Of a DNA stretch of 64,000 bases, positions 1-8,984 are shown piece after piece (the first letter of the stretch is position 1; each line of letters begins with the position of its first letter). Source of the stretch: Paracoccus denitrificans (lineage in GTDB: Bacteria; Pseudomonadota; Alphaproteobacteria; Rhodobacterales; Rhodobacteraceae); assembly GCA_005768755.1 (NCBI GenBank), contig VAFL01000010.1, positions 1-64,000 on the forward strand, written 5' to 3'. The notes under the pieces are model-generated. The model saw only the letters and a list, made by a program, of their open reading frames with translations, was not told the DNA's origin and did not search any database. Both the position numbers and the translations under genes were made by a program.

Positions 1-101
1 GCGCGACCGCAGGTGCCGCTTGCGGCAGAAAATCCTTGTCTAGCGATCGGATACAGGCGATCTTCACCTCAAACGACACGCCACCTGGGGAATGCAGGTC
101 T

Positions 102-983
102 ATGACAAATCGCCTTTCTGCCTGGCCTGCCCAATCCAGACGCGACCGGAAACTAGCGCAGGCACAGCGTTTCGTTGATGGTATTTTCGACCAGACATCC
201 AACCCTGACCAGCTTTCCCGCATCATGTCAAAGCCAGCGCCGGATATGCGCTATGTCATTTTCTTTACCCCGCGCAGCAGTTCGACCCGCTTGAATTCGG
301 CCATTCGCAGCGCCGGTGGGATCGGCGATCCGAAGGAATGGCTTAATCCCAAAGTGATATCAAACCGTGCGGCGCGTATGGGTGCCGCAAATCTGGAAGA
401 ATATGTCCAGGCCACGATGCGCAGCTGTGCGACTGGCAGGATTTTTGGTGTCGAACTGACATGGCGACACCTTGATCGCGCCTTCGGAGATCCAGACAGA
501 TTCGTTTCGCTTGTCGAGCCGCAGGTCTACTTCTGGCTGATCCGGCGCGACATTGTTGCGCAGGCCGTATCGCTGACCAAAATCATGCAGGTCGGCCTGG
601 GTCACTCGGTTTCCGGGACAAGCGACGCCCTCTCAGAGGCCGATAAGCAATTCAGCTATGATGAGCAGGCGATTCGTCGAGCCATCGACAATATTCACAC
701 CCAGGAAATCGAGACTTGCGCCTTTTTCGACAGCCGGAATATCCGGCCGGACAGGCTCAGCTACGAGCAACTCTCGCGTCACAGCGACGAAGAATTGGCC
801 GCGATGGTTTCTGCCCGGTTGGCTGTTTCAGCCGACCGTTCCGACAACGTGATATCTGGCCATCAGAAAATCGGCAGTCGGAAAAATGACGACTACGCAG
901 AGCGGTTCCAGAACGACAATGCGGCCTTTGTTGATAACATCTGCAAAGCGCGGGCCTCGTTGCTGGCGGAATTCCCTGAGTAG
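102..983 (+). CDS. Stf0-family sulfotransferase
   Basis: Predicted PAPS-dependent sulfotransferase of the Stf0 type, the family that includes mycobacterial trehalose 2-sulfotransferase and rhizobial LPS sulfotransferase. The protein has about 293 residues. Near residue 57 it carries the phosphosulfate loop FFTPRSSSTRL. In the middle it has LIRRDIVAQAVSLTK, matching the family RRD-x-x-x-QAVS motif. The ATG is preceded by CAGG; an upstream in-frame TTG at 36 would add 22 residues without family character. The acceptor cannot be read from sequence, but it could be an envelope glycan or lipid because the next intact genes look lipid-related. A diverged remnant of a second member lies just downstream on the other strand. 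Confidence 0.85.
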   Translation: MTNRLSAWPAQSRRDRKLAQAQRFVDGIFDQTSNPDQLSRIMSKPAPDMRYVIFFTPRSSSTRLNSAIRSAGGIGDPKEWLNPKVISNRAARMGAANLEEYVQATMRSCATGRIFGVELTWRHLDRAFGDPDRFVSLVEPQVYFWLIRRDIVAQAVSLTKIMQVGLGHSVSGTSDALSEADKQFSYDEQAIRRAIDNIHTQEIETCAFFDSRNIRPDRLSYEQLSRHSDEELAAMVSARLAVSADRSDNVISGHQKIGSRKNDDYAERFQNDNAAFVDNICKARASLLAEFPE

Positions 984-1052
984 CGGGCGAGCTCTTTATC
1001 GCCGCCCTAGCGATCCATCTCGCAACGTCGTCTTGAGGGCAGGGCATGCCCG

Positions 1053-1193
1053 ATCACTGTAGTCATACTCCGGATCGGTGGCAGTGCCCTGTTCGCTCGA
1101 CCAGCTTTTTGTCTGTTTGGCAATGCTCATTGACACGGCCTGATCCACAGCATCGTTGCGCTCGATATTGATTATTTTCGCGCCCCGAAACAT
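1053..1193 (-). pseudogene. Remnant of a second Stf0-type sulfotransferase
   Basis: About 47 codons on the minus strand read MFRGAKIINIERND, then AVDQAVSMSIAKQTKSW, then PEYDYSD. This is the central Stf0 motif block (R-x-D-x-x-x-QAVS-x-x-x-A-x-QT-x-x-W followed by Y-x-Y). The phosphosulfate loop and the C-terminal part are absent on either side, so this is a fragment and not a gene. It differs too much from the intact sulfotransferase on its left to be a recent copy, so it probably derives from a paralogue. Its upstream edge at about 1190 coincides with the start of a different fragment on the plus strand, suggesting a recombination junction. Confidence 0.6.
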
Positions 1194-2247
1194 GGACAGG
1201 ATATTCCACGTCAGCCGGTTCGACCTGCCCGAAGGGGAAGGCGCCATTCAAAGGGTTGAGGAGCCGCTTTTCAAGGCCAGGCCCTTTTCCCTGCGCAAGG
1301 GACATTCCGTGCTGTCTGGCGGCGGATCAATGGTTTACGACCAGAAGACCGACGACATTATCCTGACCATCGGTGATTTCAGCCTGAACGGGGTCAGCAA
1401 TGACTTTCCGGGCGATATCCCGTTGAAGCTTGAAAGCATCCCGCTTTCACAGGACCCCGCCCCGCTTCTGGCCGCGATCGCGGCAAGTGCCGCCTACCCG
1501 TCCCGGCCGGCGCAGACGGCACCAGACCCGGACTGGCGCGCATTGTTTCCCCGCAAGCCCATGCGGCGCTGGATCGCACGCAGCCTGACCAACTGGGCCA
1601 AGGCCCGCGTGCGCGACCGCGAAAACCTGCGCTTCGAACGAACCCGCATCTTCGGCTATGCGCGGCGCGTTTTTCTTGCGCTCGGCCGCGAATTTCACGC
1701 CCGCGGCCTGCTGGATGATCCGCGCGACATTTTCCTGCTGACAACGCATGAGGTGCTGGGCGCGGTCGAAGGTTTTGGACTTTCGCCGGACCTGAAAGCC
1801 ATCGCGTCCCTGCGCAAGGCCGAAGACGCTGCCGCAGCGCGCCGGTCCGACCCGCCCGAACGGATCGAGATACGCGGCCCTGCCATCGCGCCCGTCTGGC
1901 ATGGGGCCAAGGCTGTCACAAGCGATGCCCGCATCCAGACCGGCACGGGCTGCAGTGCAGGACGCATAACGGCACGCGCGCGCATAATACGCGATCCCCG
2001 GCGCGAAAGCCTGCAGCCGGGCGACATCCTCGTCGCACGCCATACTGACCCCGGCTGGATCGCAGTCTTTTCGAACGCCTCGGCCATTGTGGTCGAGCGC
2101 GGATCACTGCTCTCGCATTCCGCGATCGTTGCGCGCGAGTTGGGGATCCCTTGCGTCGTCGGCCTGAAAGGGGCGACCGACTGGATCACGGACGGTCAGC
2201 GCATCACGGTCGACGGTGCGACCGGCATGGTGGAGCGTCTGGAATGA
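1156..2247 (+). pseudogene. Chimeric, N-terminally truncated PEP-utilising (PEP synthase-like) protein
   Basis: Residues from about 91 (KLESIPLSQDPAPLL, position 1426) onward match the C-terminal half of pyruvate-water dikinase-like proteins. RVRDRENLRFERTRIFGY lies near 151-168. A phosphohistidine mobile domain lies at about 288-362, with LLSHSAIVARELGIP holding the catalytic His321. The ATP-grasp half expected upstream is missing. Instead residues 12-88 look like a piece of a beta-propeller protein (GGGSMVYD, ILTIGDFSLNG). The ORF is therefore an in-frame fusion of unrelated fragments and is unlikely to catalyse phosphotransfer. It overlaps the next start by ATGA, so it was probably the first gene of that operon before being broken. 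Whether the fusion is translated is unknown. Confidence 0.7.
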
Positions 2248-3341
2248 AGTCTGACATAGAAACCCGCGCCGCCTTCGATCACATCCGCTATGCCCAGCTT
2301 TGGGAGGATGCCGATGTGTTGACCGATGCACTGGGCGATCAGTCGGGTGGCACGTTGGTGTCAATCTGTTCGGCTGGCGACAATGCCTTGGCGATGCTGA
2401 CGCTTGATCCCGCACGGGTGGTCGTGGTCGATCTGTCCCCCGCGCAAATCGCCTGCCTGAACCTGCGGATCGGGGCGATGCGGGCATTGGATCACGCCGC
2501 GTTTCTGGAATTGATGGGCGCGCGGCCCAGCACGCAGCGCAAGGCCCTTCTTGAACGCGCCACAAGTGATCTGGACGCCGAAACCCGCGACTTCTGGGAC
2601 GGGCTTGCGGACGAGGTGGCGGATTACGGTGCAGGCGGCATCGGCAAGTTCGAACGCTACTTCCGCATCTTCCGCACGCGTCTGTTGCCCCTTGTCCATT
2701 CGACGCGCACCATCGACGATATTTTCGTCCCGCGAGCCCGGTCGGACCGCGAAACCTTCCTGGACACCCGTTTCAATACCTGGCGCTGGCGGATGTTGCT
2801 GAACGTCTTTTTCTCGCGCTTCGTGATGGGCCGGATGGGCCGGGACAAGGCGTTTTTCGACCACGTTGACGGAAGTCCGGCCCAGCACGTCGCCCGCCGC
2901 ATCCGCCATGCGGCCGTCGATCTGGACCCGGCCGAAAACCCCTATTTGCATTGGATCATGAAGGGTACGCACGGCGCCGCGTTGCCCATGACATGGCGGC
3001 CTGAACATTACGACACGATACGCACGCGTCTTGACCGGATCGAGATCCGCCCAGGCTCGCTTGAGGCGTTTGTTTCGACCGGCGAACGCGCCGACGGCTA
3101 TAACCTGTCGGATATCTTCGAATACATGTCACCCGAAGTTTATACCGAAGTGTATGGCACCATCCTGAACGCTGCCAATCCAGGCGCTCGGCTTGTTTAC
3201 TGGAACATGATGGCGCCGCGCCGGGTGCCGCCCGAACATTCGACCCGCGTCCGTCGCCTGCGCCAGATCGAGGACGATCTGAAGGCACAGGACAAGGCCT
3301 TCTTCTATTCCGATTTCGTCGTCGAGGAAGTCCACGGTTGA
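2244..3341 (+). CDS. BtaA-like S-adenosylmethionine 3-amino-3-carboxypropyl transferase (DUF3419)
   Basis: DUF3419 protein of 365 residues, related to BtaA, which transfers the aminocarboxypropyl group of SAM to diacylglycerol in betaine-lipid (DGTS) synthesis. Visible family features are YAQLWEDADV at 16-25, the SAM-binding loop SAGDN at 43-47 and VVVDLSPAQ at 61-69. BtaA proteins are somewhat longer (about 400 residues). No BtaB N-methyltransferase lies nearby, so the product here may be an unmethylated homoserine lipid or something else. The ATG overlaps the stop of the upstream truncated gene and the stop overlaps the next start, so the gene is translationally coupled on both sides. Family assignment is firm; the acceptor is inference. 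Confidence 0.85.
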   Translation: MKSDIETRAAFDHIRYAQLWEDADVLTDALGDQSGGTLVSICSAGDNALAMLTLDPARVVVVDLSPAQIACLNLRIGAMRALDHAAFLELMGARPSTQRKALLERATSDLDAETRDFWDGLADEVADYGAGGIGKFERYFRIFRTRLLPLVHSTRTIDDIFVPRARSDRETFLDTRFNTWRWRMLLNVFFSRFVMGRMGRDKAFFDHVDGSPAQHVARRIRHAAVDLDPAENPYLHWIMKGTHGAALPMTWRPEHYDTIRTRLDRIEIRPGSLEAFVSTGERADGYNLSDIFEYMSPEVYTEVYGTILNAANPGARLVYWNMMAPRRVPPEHSTRVRRLRQIEDDLKAQDKAFFYSDFVVEEVHG

Positions 3342-4660
3342 GTGCGCCGCTACAGATCGCCATCGCGCTTTTGTCTGTCGCCGTGTTGCTGGGGCTGATG
3401 GCCATGGTGCGACGCCTGTCACGCGCGTATCAGATCGGCCCGGAACTGCAGCGAAAGCTCGTCCATATCGGAACCGGGCTTTACGCGCTGACGCTGCCCT
3501 GGCTGTTCCCCGACCGCTGGCCCGTCTATCTGCTGGTGGCGGTCACACTGATCGTGATGCTGATCCTGCGAATACCCACCATCGCCACAACGGGCCTGGG
3601 CGCGACGCTGCACAGTGTCGAGCGGCAGTCATGGGGGGATGTCATGCTGGCCATAGCGGTCGGAATGTGTCTGTTCCTGTCCCAAGGCGAGGCATGGCTT
3701 TACGTTCTTCCGATTGCCGTTCTGACACTGGCCGATGCCGCAGCGGCGCTTGCCGGCAGCAGTTACGGGCGCAAGTTCTTCGTCGTGGAAGACGGCCAGA
3801 AAAGCATCGAAGGCAGCGTCGTCTTCTTCACGCTGACCTTTCTGATATCTCTCGTATGCATGATGCTGATGAAGCCGCTGCCGCCTGTGAACATGCTTCT
3901 GATTGCGGCAATGGTGGCGGGCTTCGGCACCATGGTCGAAGCGACAAGCTGGCAGGGTTTCGACAACCTTTTTCTGCCGGTCGGGCTGCTGATTTTCCTG
4001 ACCACCCATGCTGACAAGCCCCCGGTCGCGCTGGCGCTGCTGGCGCTTGGATTCGCGCTATCGGTGATTGCGTTTCTGTCGATGGCGGAATCGCTCGGTC
4101 TCAGCCGGCACAGCGCGCGCGTCTATGTCATCGCCGTCTTCCTGCTGCTGGCAGTGACCACCATACAGAACGCGCTGATCCCCATTCTTGTCCTTTTCGT
4201 CCACGCATGGAGCCGCAGCATCAATCCCGGCACCGGGCGTTTCCCGGATCTGGATATCGTGGCCTCGATTGCCCTGATCAGCTTCGGCTCACTGGTGCTG
4301 GGCCAGGCCATGGGCTACAGCGCGGTCTCGTTCTATGTCGTCACGATGATGGGACTGTGCACGGGGCTAGGCGCATTGGCGTTGGCCTTTCGCCCGGACA
4401 GCGAACGTCTGGCGGGGCTGATTTCGATCATGGCAGGACTGTGCCTGTTGCGCCTTTGGTCGCTTGATGCAAATCCCCCCCAGGCGAACTGGGCAGGTTC
4501 ATTCTGGGCCGTAACGCTGTCCAGCCTTGGCGTTTGTGCGCTTATCCCCAGCCTGTTCACGCGGCAGTTCCGCGATCAGAGGATCCGTAAATTGTCCATC
4601 CTTGCGCTGATCCTGCCGCTCTCTGCCTATCTTATTGAAATCGCGACAGCCGGAGGCTGA
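3338..4660 (+). CDS. Integral membrane kinase of the dolichol/phytol kinase-CTP transferase type
   Basis: A very hydrophobic 440-residue protein starting at a TTG that overlaps the stop of the DUF3419 gene. The N-terminal half shows the signature of the SEC59/DGK1/VTE5 family of CTP-dependent lipid kinases: RKLVHIGTG at 39-47, LADAAAALAGSSYGRKFF from 131 with Asp133, and KSIEGS at 155-160. The C-terminal half is a further set of membrane helices without motifs I recognise. Members phosphorylate polyprenols, phytol or diacylglycerol. In this operon it would supply or recycle a lipid phosphate in the inner membrane. The substrate cannot be read from the sequence. Confidence 0.75.
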   Translation: MSAPLQIAIALLSVAVLLGLMAMVRRLSRAYQIGPELQRKLVHIGTGLYALTLPWLFPDRWPVYLLVAVTLIVMLILRIPTIATTGLGATLHSVERQSWGDVMLAIAVGMCLFLSQGEAWLYVLPIAVLTLADAAAALAGSSYGRKFFVVEDGQKSIEGSVVFFTLTFLISLVCMMLMKPLPPVNMLLIAAMVAGFGTMVEATSWQGFDNLFLPVGLLIFLTTHADKPPVALALLALGFALSVIAFLSMAESLGLSRHSARVYVIAVFLLLAVTTIQNALIPILVLFVHAWSRSINPGTGRFPDLDIVASIALISFGSLVLGQAMGYSAVSFYVVTMMGLCTGLGALALAFRPDSERLAGLISIMAGLCLLRLWSLDANPPQANWAGSFWAVTLSSLGVCALIPSLFTRQFRDQRIRKLSILALILPLSAYLIEIATAGG

Positions 4661-4661
4661 C

Positions 4662-5495
4662 ATGACACCGATCATCTTCAAGACCGAGGGCGCGAAGATC
4701 GGTCTTTGGCTTGACGGCCCTGAATGGGATGGGCGTCCGTCCGCAACGCTTGGCGGTCTGACCAGCCGGGACGCGGACAGCGCCCGCGAGGTGCTGGCAC
4801 TGGCATTGAAAGATGCCCGGACGCGCGGGGTCGACCAGATCCTGGGTCCGATGGAAGGTGACACCTGGCACGGCTATCGTCTTGTGACCGAAACGGATGG
4901 CAGTCCGCCCTTCCTGCTGGAGCCTGTGAACAAACCGCATGAACCGGGCGTGTTCCGGGACGCCGGCTTTCAACCTGTCGGCAGCTATTTCTCGGCCCGC
5001 GTATCGCTGACGGAAAGTGCGCCACCACCGCCGAGGACGGATTTCACCATCAGCAACTGGTCGGGCGAAGACCCCGAAGGCTTGTTCGCGCAGGTCCACG
5101 ACCTTTCCGTTCAGGCCTTCAGTGGCAATGCCTTCTACAAACCCATCACGCGCGATGCGTTCCTGCAGATGTACATGCCCGTCGTTCCTATGATGAAGAA
5201 AGAACTGATTTTCTTTGCCACCGCGCCGGACGGGCAGTTGGCGGGTTTTCTGTTCGGCATCCCGAATTACGCCGAAGGACCCCAGACGAAAACAGTGATC
5301 CTGAAAACCTACGCAAGCCTTCTGCCCGGCGCGGGGCGTCATTTGGCCCATGCCTTCCACAGCTCTGCCCGCAGTCTTGGCTATCAGACGGCGATCCATG
5401 CGCTGATCCACGACGATAACCTGTCAGCGCTTCGCAGTGCCACCGAAGGCGCGCAGGTTTTCCGCCGCTATACCCTGTTCGGGTTGCGCCTTTGA
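4662..5495 (+). CDS. GNAT-like acyltransferase
   Basis: Protein of 277 residues. The start is well set by GGAGG five bases before the ATG, one base after the previous stop. The C-terminal half (about 120-277) resembles a GNAT fold: a predicted beta strand LIFFATAPDGQLAGFLFGIPN, then GAGRHLAHAFHSSARSLGYQTAIHAL and DNLSALRSAT, as in acetyltransferases with a loosely conserved acyl-CoA loop. The N-terminal half has a related fold, so this may be a tandem-GNAT protein. Its stop overlaps the start of the acyl-AMP ligase. It probably acylates an amino or hydroxyl group of the pathway product; the substrate is unknown. Confidence 0.65.
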   Translation: MTPIIFKTEGAKIGLWLDGPEWDGRPSATLGGLTSRDADSAREVLALALKDARTRGVDQILGPMEGDTWHGYRLVTETDGSPPFLLEPVNKPHEPGVFRDAGFQPVGSYFSARVSLTESAPPPPRTDFTISNWSGEDPEGLFAQVHDLSVQAFSGNAFYKPITRDAFLQMYMPVVPMMKKELIFFATAPDGQLAGFLFGIPNYAEGPQTKTVILKTYASLLPGAGRHLAHAFHSSARSLGYQTAIHALIHDDNLSALRSATEGAQVFRRYTLFGLRL

Positions 5496-6907
5496 CCGGC
5501 CTTCTCAATCATTTTGCAGCCGCCGCCGCACGCCATCCCGAACGTATCGCAATTGTCGATGGCAAGGGGCGTGAGACACGATTTGCCGAACTGAAAGCCC
5601 GCGCCGACGGCCTTGCCGCGCGTTGGCAGGCGCAAGGGATCAGTCACGGTGATCGTGTTTTGATGGCGCGGCCCGTCGATGCCGATCTTTACGCAAGCCT
5701 TGCGGCGTTATGGAGCTTGGGCGCGGTCGCCGTCCTGCCAGAGCCTGCGATGGGACTGGCCGGGTTACGCCATGCCATACGGACAACCCGACCGAAGGCA
5801 GTTTGCGCATCGGGCTGGTTCAGGGCGCTAAGACTGTTGCCCGAACTATGGGGCACGCGTCTTCTGTCCAACGCAGCGCTGCCCGCCGGTCGCATGACGC
5901 CTGCTGCCACCGACGACGATATTGCACTGATTTCCTTCACCTCAGGCTCGACCGGCAATCCCAAGGCGATCCCGCGCAGCCACAGCTTTCTGCTGGCGCA
6001 GCATGAGGCGATCGCTCCGCTTCTGCACAGCAGCCAGCCGCAGCGCGATCTTGTGGCTTTTCCGGTCTTCACGCTTATCAATATTGCCGATGGCCAGACC
6101 TCGGTCCTGCCCAACTGGAAGATGTCGCGTCTTGACGAAACGTCCCCGCAAGCGCTGCATGACTGGATGACGCGCCAACGCATAAGCCGCGCGCTGATCC
6201 CGCCGTCCCTGTGCGAAAAACTGGCCAGCACAGACATGCCCGCCAACCTGTGCACCATCTTCACAGGCGGAGGTCCGGTCTTTCCGGACCTGATCACGCG
6301 CCTGACTTCCGTTACCGGCGCACCGGATGTGATCTGCGTCTACGGCTCGACCGAGGCAGAGCCGATTGCCCATCTTGATGCCCGCGACATCACAGCGGCC
6401 GATTTTGCAGCGATGGCGGCAGGCGACGGCCTGCTGGTCGGCAGTCCCGTGCCCGATCTGCAACTGCGCATCCGTCAGGACGAAATCCAGGTGGCCGGCC
6501 AGCATATAAACTCCGGATATCTGAACCCGGCCGATAATGCAGAAAACAAGCTGGCCGAGGGCGATTTGATCTGGCACCGAACCGGCGATGCGGGCCGAAT
6601 GGATGAAGCAGGACGCCTTTGGCTTTTGGGCCGTATCGGATCGCGCGTGACGATCGGCGGGAAGGCCCTTTATCCCTTCCAGATCGAGGTCGCCGCGCGG
6701 CAGTGGCGTGGTGTCAGGCAGGCAGGGCTGGTTTCGAACGGTCAGATCCCGGTTCTGGCCCTTGCAGGTGACATTGACTGCTTCCCGCACTGGCAGGAGG
6801 CGGCAGCAAAGCTTGGCATCAGCGAAGTCAGGCGTTTCGACCGATTGCCGACGGATCGCAGACACGCCTCGAAGATTGACGTCAAGGCGTTGCGCAAACT
6901 GATCTGA
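5492..6907 (+). CDS. Acyl-AMP ligase / acyl-CoA synthetase
   Basis: Adenylate-forming enzyme of 471 residues with all core motifs: TSGSTGNPK at 150-158 (P-loop, A3), YGSTEAEP at 284-291 (A5), HRTGDAGRM at 362-370 (A7, Asp366), GRIGSRVTIGGKALYP from 380 (A8) and the A10 lysine K461 in RRHASKID. It is shorter than usual acyl-CoA synthetases (about 520-560), and the N-terminal domain is compact. No carrier-protein domain follows. The TTG start overlaps the GNAT stop by four bases. It probably activates a fatty or other carboxylic acid for the neighbouring acyltransferase. Confidence 0.85.
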   Translation: MTGLLNHFAAAAARHPERIAIVDGKGRETRFAELKARADGLAARWQAQGISHGDRVLMARPVDADLYASLAALWSLGAVAVLPEPAMGLAGLRHAIRTTRPKAVCASGWFRALRLLPELWGTRLLSNAALPAGRMTPAATDDDIALISFTSGSTGNPKAIPRSHSFLLAQHEAIAPLLHSSQPQRDLVAFPVFTLINIADGQTSVLPNWKMSRLDETSPQALHDWMTRQRISRALIPPSLCEKLASTDMPANLCTIFTGGGPVFPDLITRLTSVTGAPDVICVYGSTEAEPIAHLDARDITAADFAAMAAGDGLLVGSPVPDLQLRIRQDEIQVAGQHINSGYLNPADNAENKLAEGDLIWHRTGDAGRMDEAGRLWLLGRIGSRVTIGGKALYPFQIEVAARQWRGVRQAGLVSNGQIPVLALAGDIDCFPHWQEAAAKLGISEVRRFDRLPTDRRHASKIDVKALRKLI

Positions 6908-7034
6908 CCGCGGTGACGATCCGATGCGCAAGCCGGTCGGAACGGACCGCCCGCTCAGGCGTTGACGCGCGCCAGAAAGTCGGCAATGGGGCGTATTCCC
7001 CGCGCCCGCCCCTTTGCCTTTAAGACGAAGACTG

Positions 7035-8984
7035 ATGCAAGATTTTATTACCGGCCTGTCCGATTACATGAGCGCCCACCCGGTACTGGCGGTATTGGCG
7101 GTCTTTCTGCTGGCAGCGTCGGAATCGATTGTCGTCATTGGCGCGCTGATACCCGGCACCGCCATCATGCTGGCGCTGGCGACACTGATCGGGCTGGGCC
7201 ATTTGCCGTTCTGGCCAATTCTGGCGGCAGCCACCCTGGGTGCCATCGCGGGTGATGGCCTGTCTTACTGGATCGGTCATCGGCACCGCACGCAGATCGC
7301 GGCGATGTGGCCTTTTTCGCGTTATCCCGGGCTGCTGGAAAAGGGCCATGGCTTTTTTGAACGTCATGGCGGCAAAAGCATCCTCATCGGGCGCTTCACA
7401 CCGGGCATGCGCGCCATCGTGCCTGTGATCGCCGGAAGTTCGGGCCTGTCACCGGCACGGTTCTACACCGCCAATGTGGCGTCCGCACTTGTCTGGGCAC
7501 CGGCGCATATCCTGCCCGGTGCAGCGGCGGGCCTGGGCCTTGGCATGGCCGGCGATGCCAGTTTACGGCTTGCCGGATTACTGCTGATCCTGCTTATTGC
7601 CGTCTATCTTGCCATCGTTTTGCTGCGTTTGCTGATCGGCCTGATTTTGCCGCTGGCCGAACGGCTGCGCCACAACATGGCTGAACGGCTGCGTGCCCGA
7701 CCGCAAACCCCGACGACGCGCGCCGCACTGACGGTGATCGCGCCGGGTGAAACACTGCGACCGATCATATTTGCCGGTCTGCCGCTGATCGTGGTCGTCG
7801 CGGGCTTCGTCTCGCTGATCGATGAGGTGCTGGATCGCGGCGCACTGTCGCGTGCAGATACAGCCATCAGCAATGCCCTGACCGGCCTGCGCACTGATCC
7901 CGGCGATCAGGTGATGGCCTTCATCACCGGCTTCGGCGACTGGCCTGTGGTAACGGCGACGACGATTGCACTGATGCTGGCGCTGATCTTTTACCGCCAG
8001 CGGCGCCTTGCCGCCGGCGTCGGGGCCATCATGCTGCTTTCGACGACGATCGCCTCGGTCCTGAAGGTCAGCCTGGGGGTGCCGCGACCCAACGACTTTT
8101 ATGAAGGGGTACAGGCCTTCAGCTTCCCCAGCGGTCATACCACCAGTGCGATGACACTGTTTGGACTGCTGGCGTGGTTTGCGTTGCGTGGGCTGGCATG
8201 GGGGGCCTCGCGTTGGCTGACCGGGCTGTTCGCGGCAGTTGCGGCAATCATTGCGGTATCGCGCCTTTACATGGGCGCGCACTGGCCGTCCGACGTTATT
8301 GGCGGGATGTTGCTGGGGGCCGCTCTGGTGCTGCTATTCGCGCTGATCTTCCGTCACCGCGTGCCGGTGCATACAGGTCCTGCCCTGGCAATCGCGCTAG
8401 GCGCGTTTACCGTTTTAGGTACATGCTATTCGATGATGACCATGCCCCATGCGCTGGAGCGCTATGCCCGCGCACCGGCCGAGCCTGTCGCGATGACACG
8501 GGCAGAATGGCTGGCGGGCGGGTGGCGCAGACTGCCGCAGGCGCGCACCGATCTGATCGGAAGCGACGCCCAGCTGATCATTCTGCAATGGGCAGCCCCG
8601 GTCAGCGATTTGCAATCCCGGCTGTCGGCCGCAGGCTGGCGCCCGGCGCCGACGCTGTCGCTTGTCACGATGGGCCGGTTCGCTTCTGTAACCGATCCGG
8701 CTGATCTTCCCGTCATCCCGATGCTGGACGATGGGCGCAGCCCGGTCCTGACCATGATCCTGCCCGACTCGACAAGCCGCGACGTGCTGACGGTCTGGCC
8801 ATCAGGCTTCGTCACCGAAGATGCACCGATCCTGATCGCGGCACTTGAAACCCAGGAAATCACCCATCTTCTGGGCTTTTTGACGGTCACCGACGCCCAG
8901 AAAGCGCAGACGCGCCAGATCGTGGACGGGCCCGACATCGTGGCTGCGAATCGCGTGCCGCCGCTTAGTCTTGGGCCGCGCTAA
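7035..8984 (+). CDS. DedA - PAP2 phosphatase - LssY C-terminal fusion protein
   Basis: Membrane protein of 649 residues with three modules. Residues 1-200 are a DedA/SNARE-associated domain, with a signature region GRFTPGMRAIVPVIAG. Residues 240-450 are a PAP2 lipid phosphatase with motif 1 KVSLGVPRP (344-352), motif 2 PSGHT (365-369) and motif 3 SRLYMGAHWPSD (409-420, His416). The C-terminal part is a soluble LssY-type domain. DedA proteins act in undecaprenyl-phosphate and phospholipid translocation, and PAP2 removes lipid phosphates, so the fusion links flipping with dephosphorylation. It starts 127 bases after the acyl ligase on the same strand and could belong to that pathway. Its 3' end overlaps the convergent nitrate reductase gene by 20 bases. 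Confidence 0.85.
   Translation: MQDFITGLSDYMSAHPVLAVLAVFLLAASESIVVIGALIPGTAIMLALATLIGLGHLPFWPILAAATLGAIAGDGLSYWIGHRHRTQIAAMWPFSRYPGLLEKGHGFFERHGGKSILIGRFTPGMRAIVPVIAGSSGLSPARFYTANVASALVWAPAHILPGAAAGLGLGMAGDASLRLAGLLLILLIAVYLAIVLLRLLIGLILPLAERLRHNMAERLRARPQTPTTRAALTVIAPGETLRPIIFAGLPLIVVVAGFVSLIDEVLDRGALSRADTAISNALTGLRTDPGDQVMAFITGFGDWPVVTATTIALMLALIFYRQRRLAAGVGAIMLLSTTIASVLKVSLGVPRPNDFYEGVQAFSFPSGHTTSAMTLFGLLAWFALRGLAWGASRWLTGLFAAVAAIIAVSRLYMGAHWPSDVIGGMLLGAALVLLFALIFRHRVPVHTGPALAIALGAFTVLGTCYSMMTMPHALERYARAPAEPVAMTRAEWLAGGWRRLPQARTDLIGSDAQLIILQWAAPVSDLQSRLSAAGWRPAPTLSLVTMGRFASVTDPADLPVIPMLDDGRSPVLTMILPDSTSRDVLTVWPSGFVTEDAPILIAALETQEITHLLGFLTVTDAQKAQTRQIVDGPDIVAANRVPPLSLGPR

Noticed and set aside
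6962..7035. Minus-strand peptide ending GIRPIADFLARVNA between the acyl ligase and the DedA fusion gene
   Set aside because: It looks protein-like but the frame is open for only about 28 codons, too short to separate a remnant from chance.
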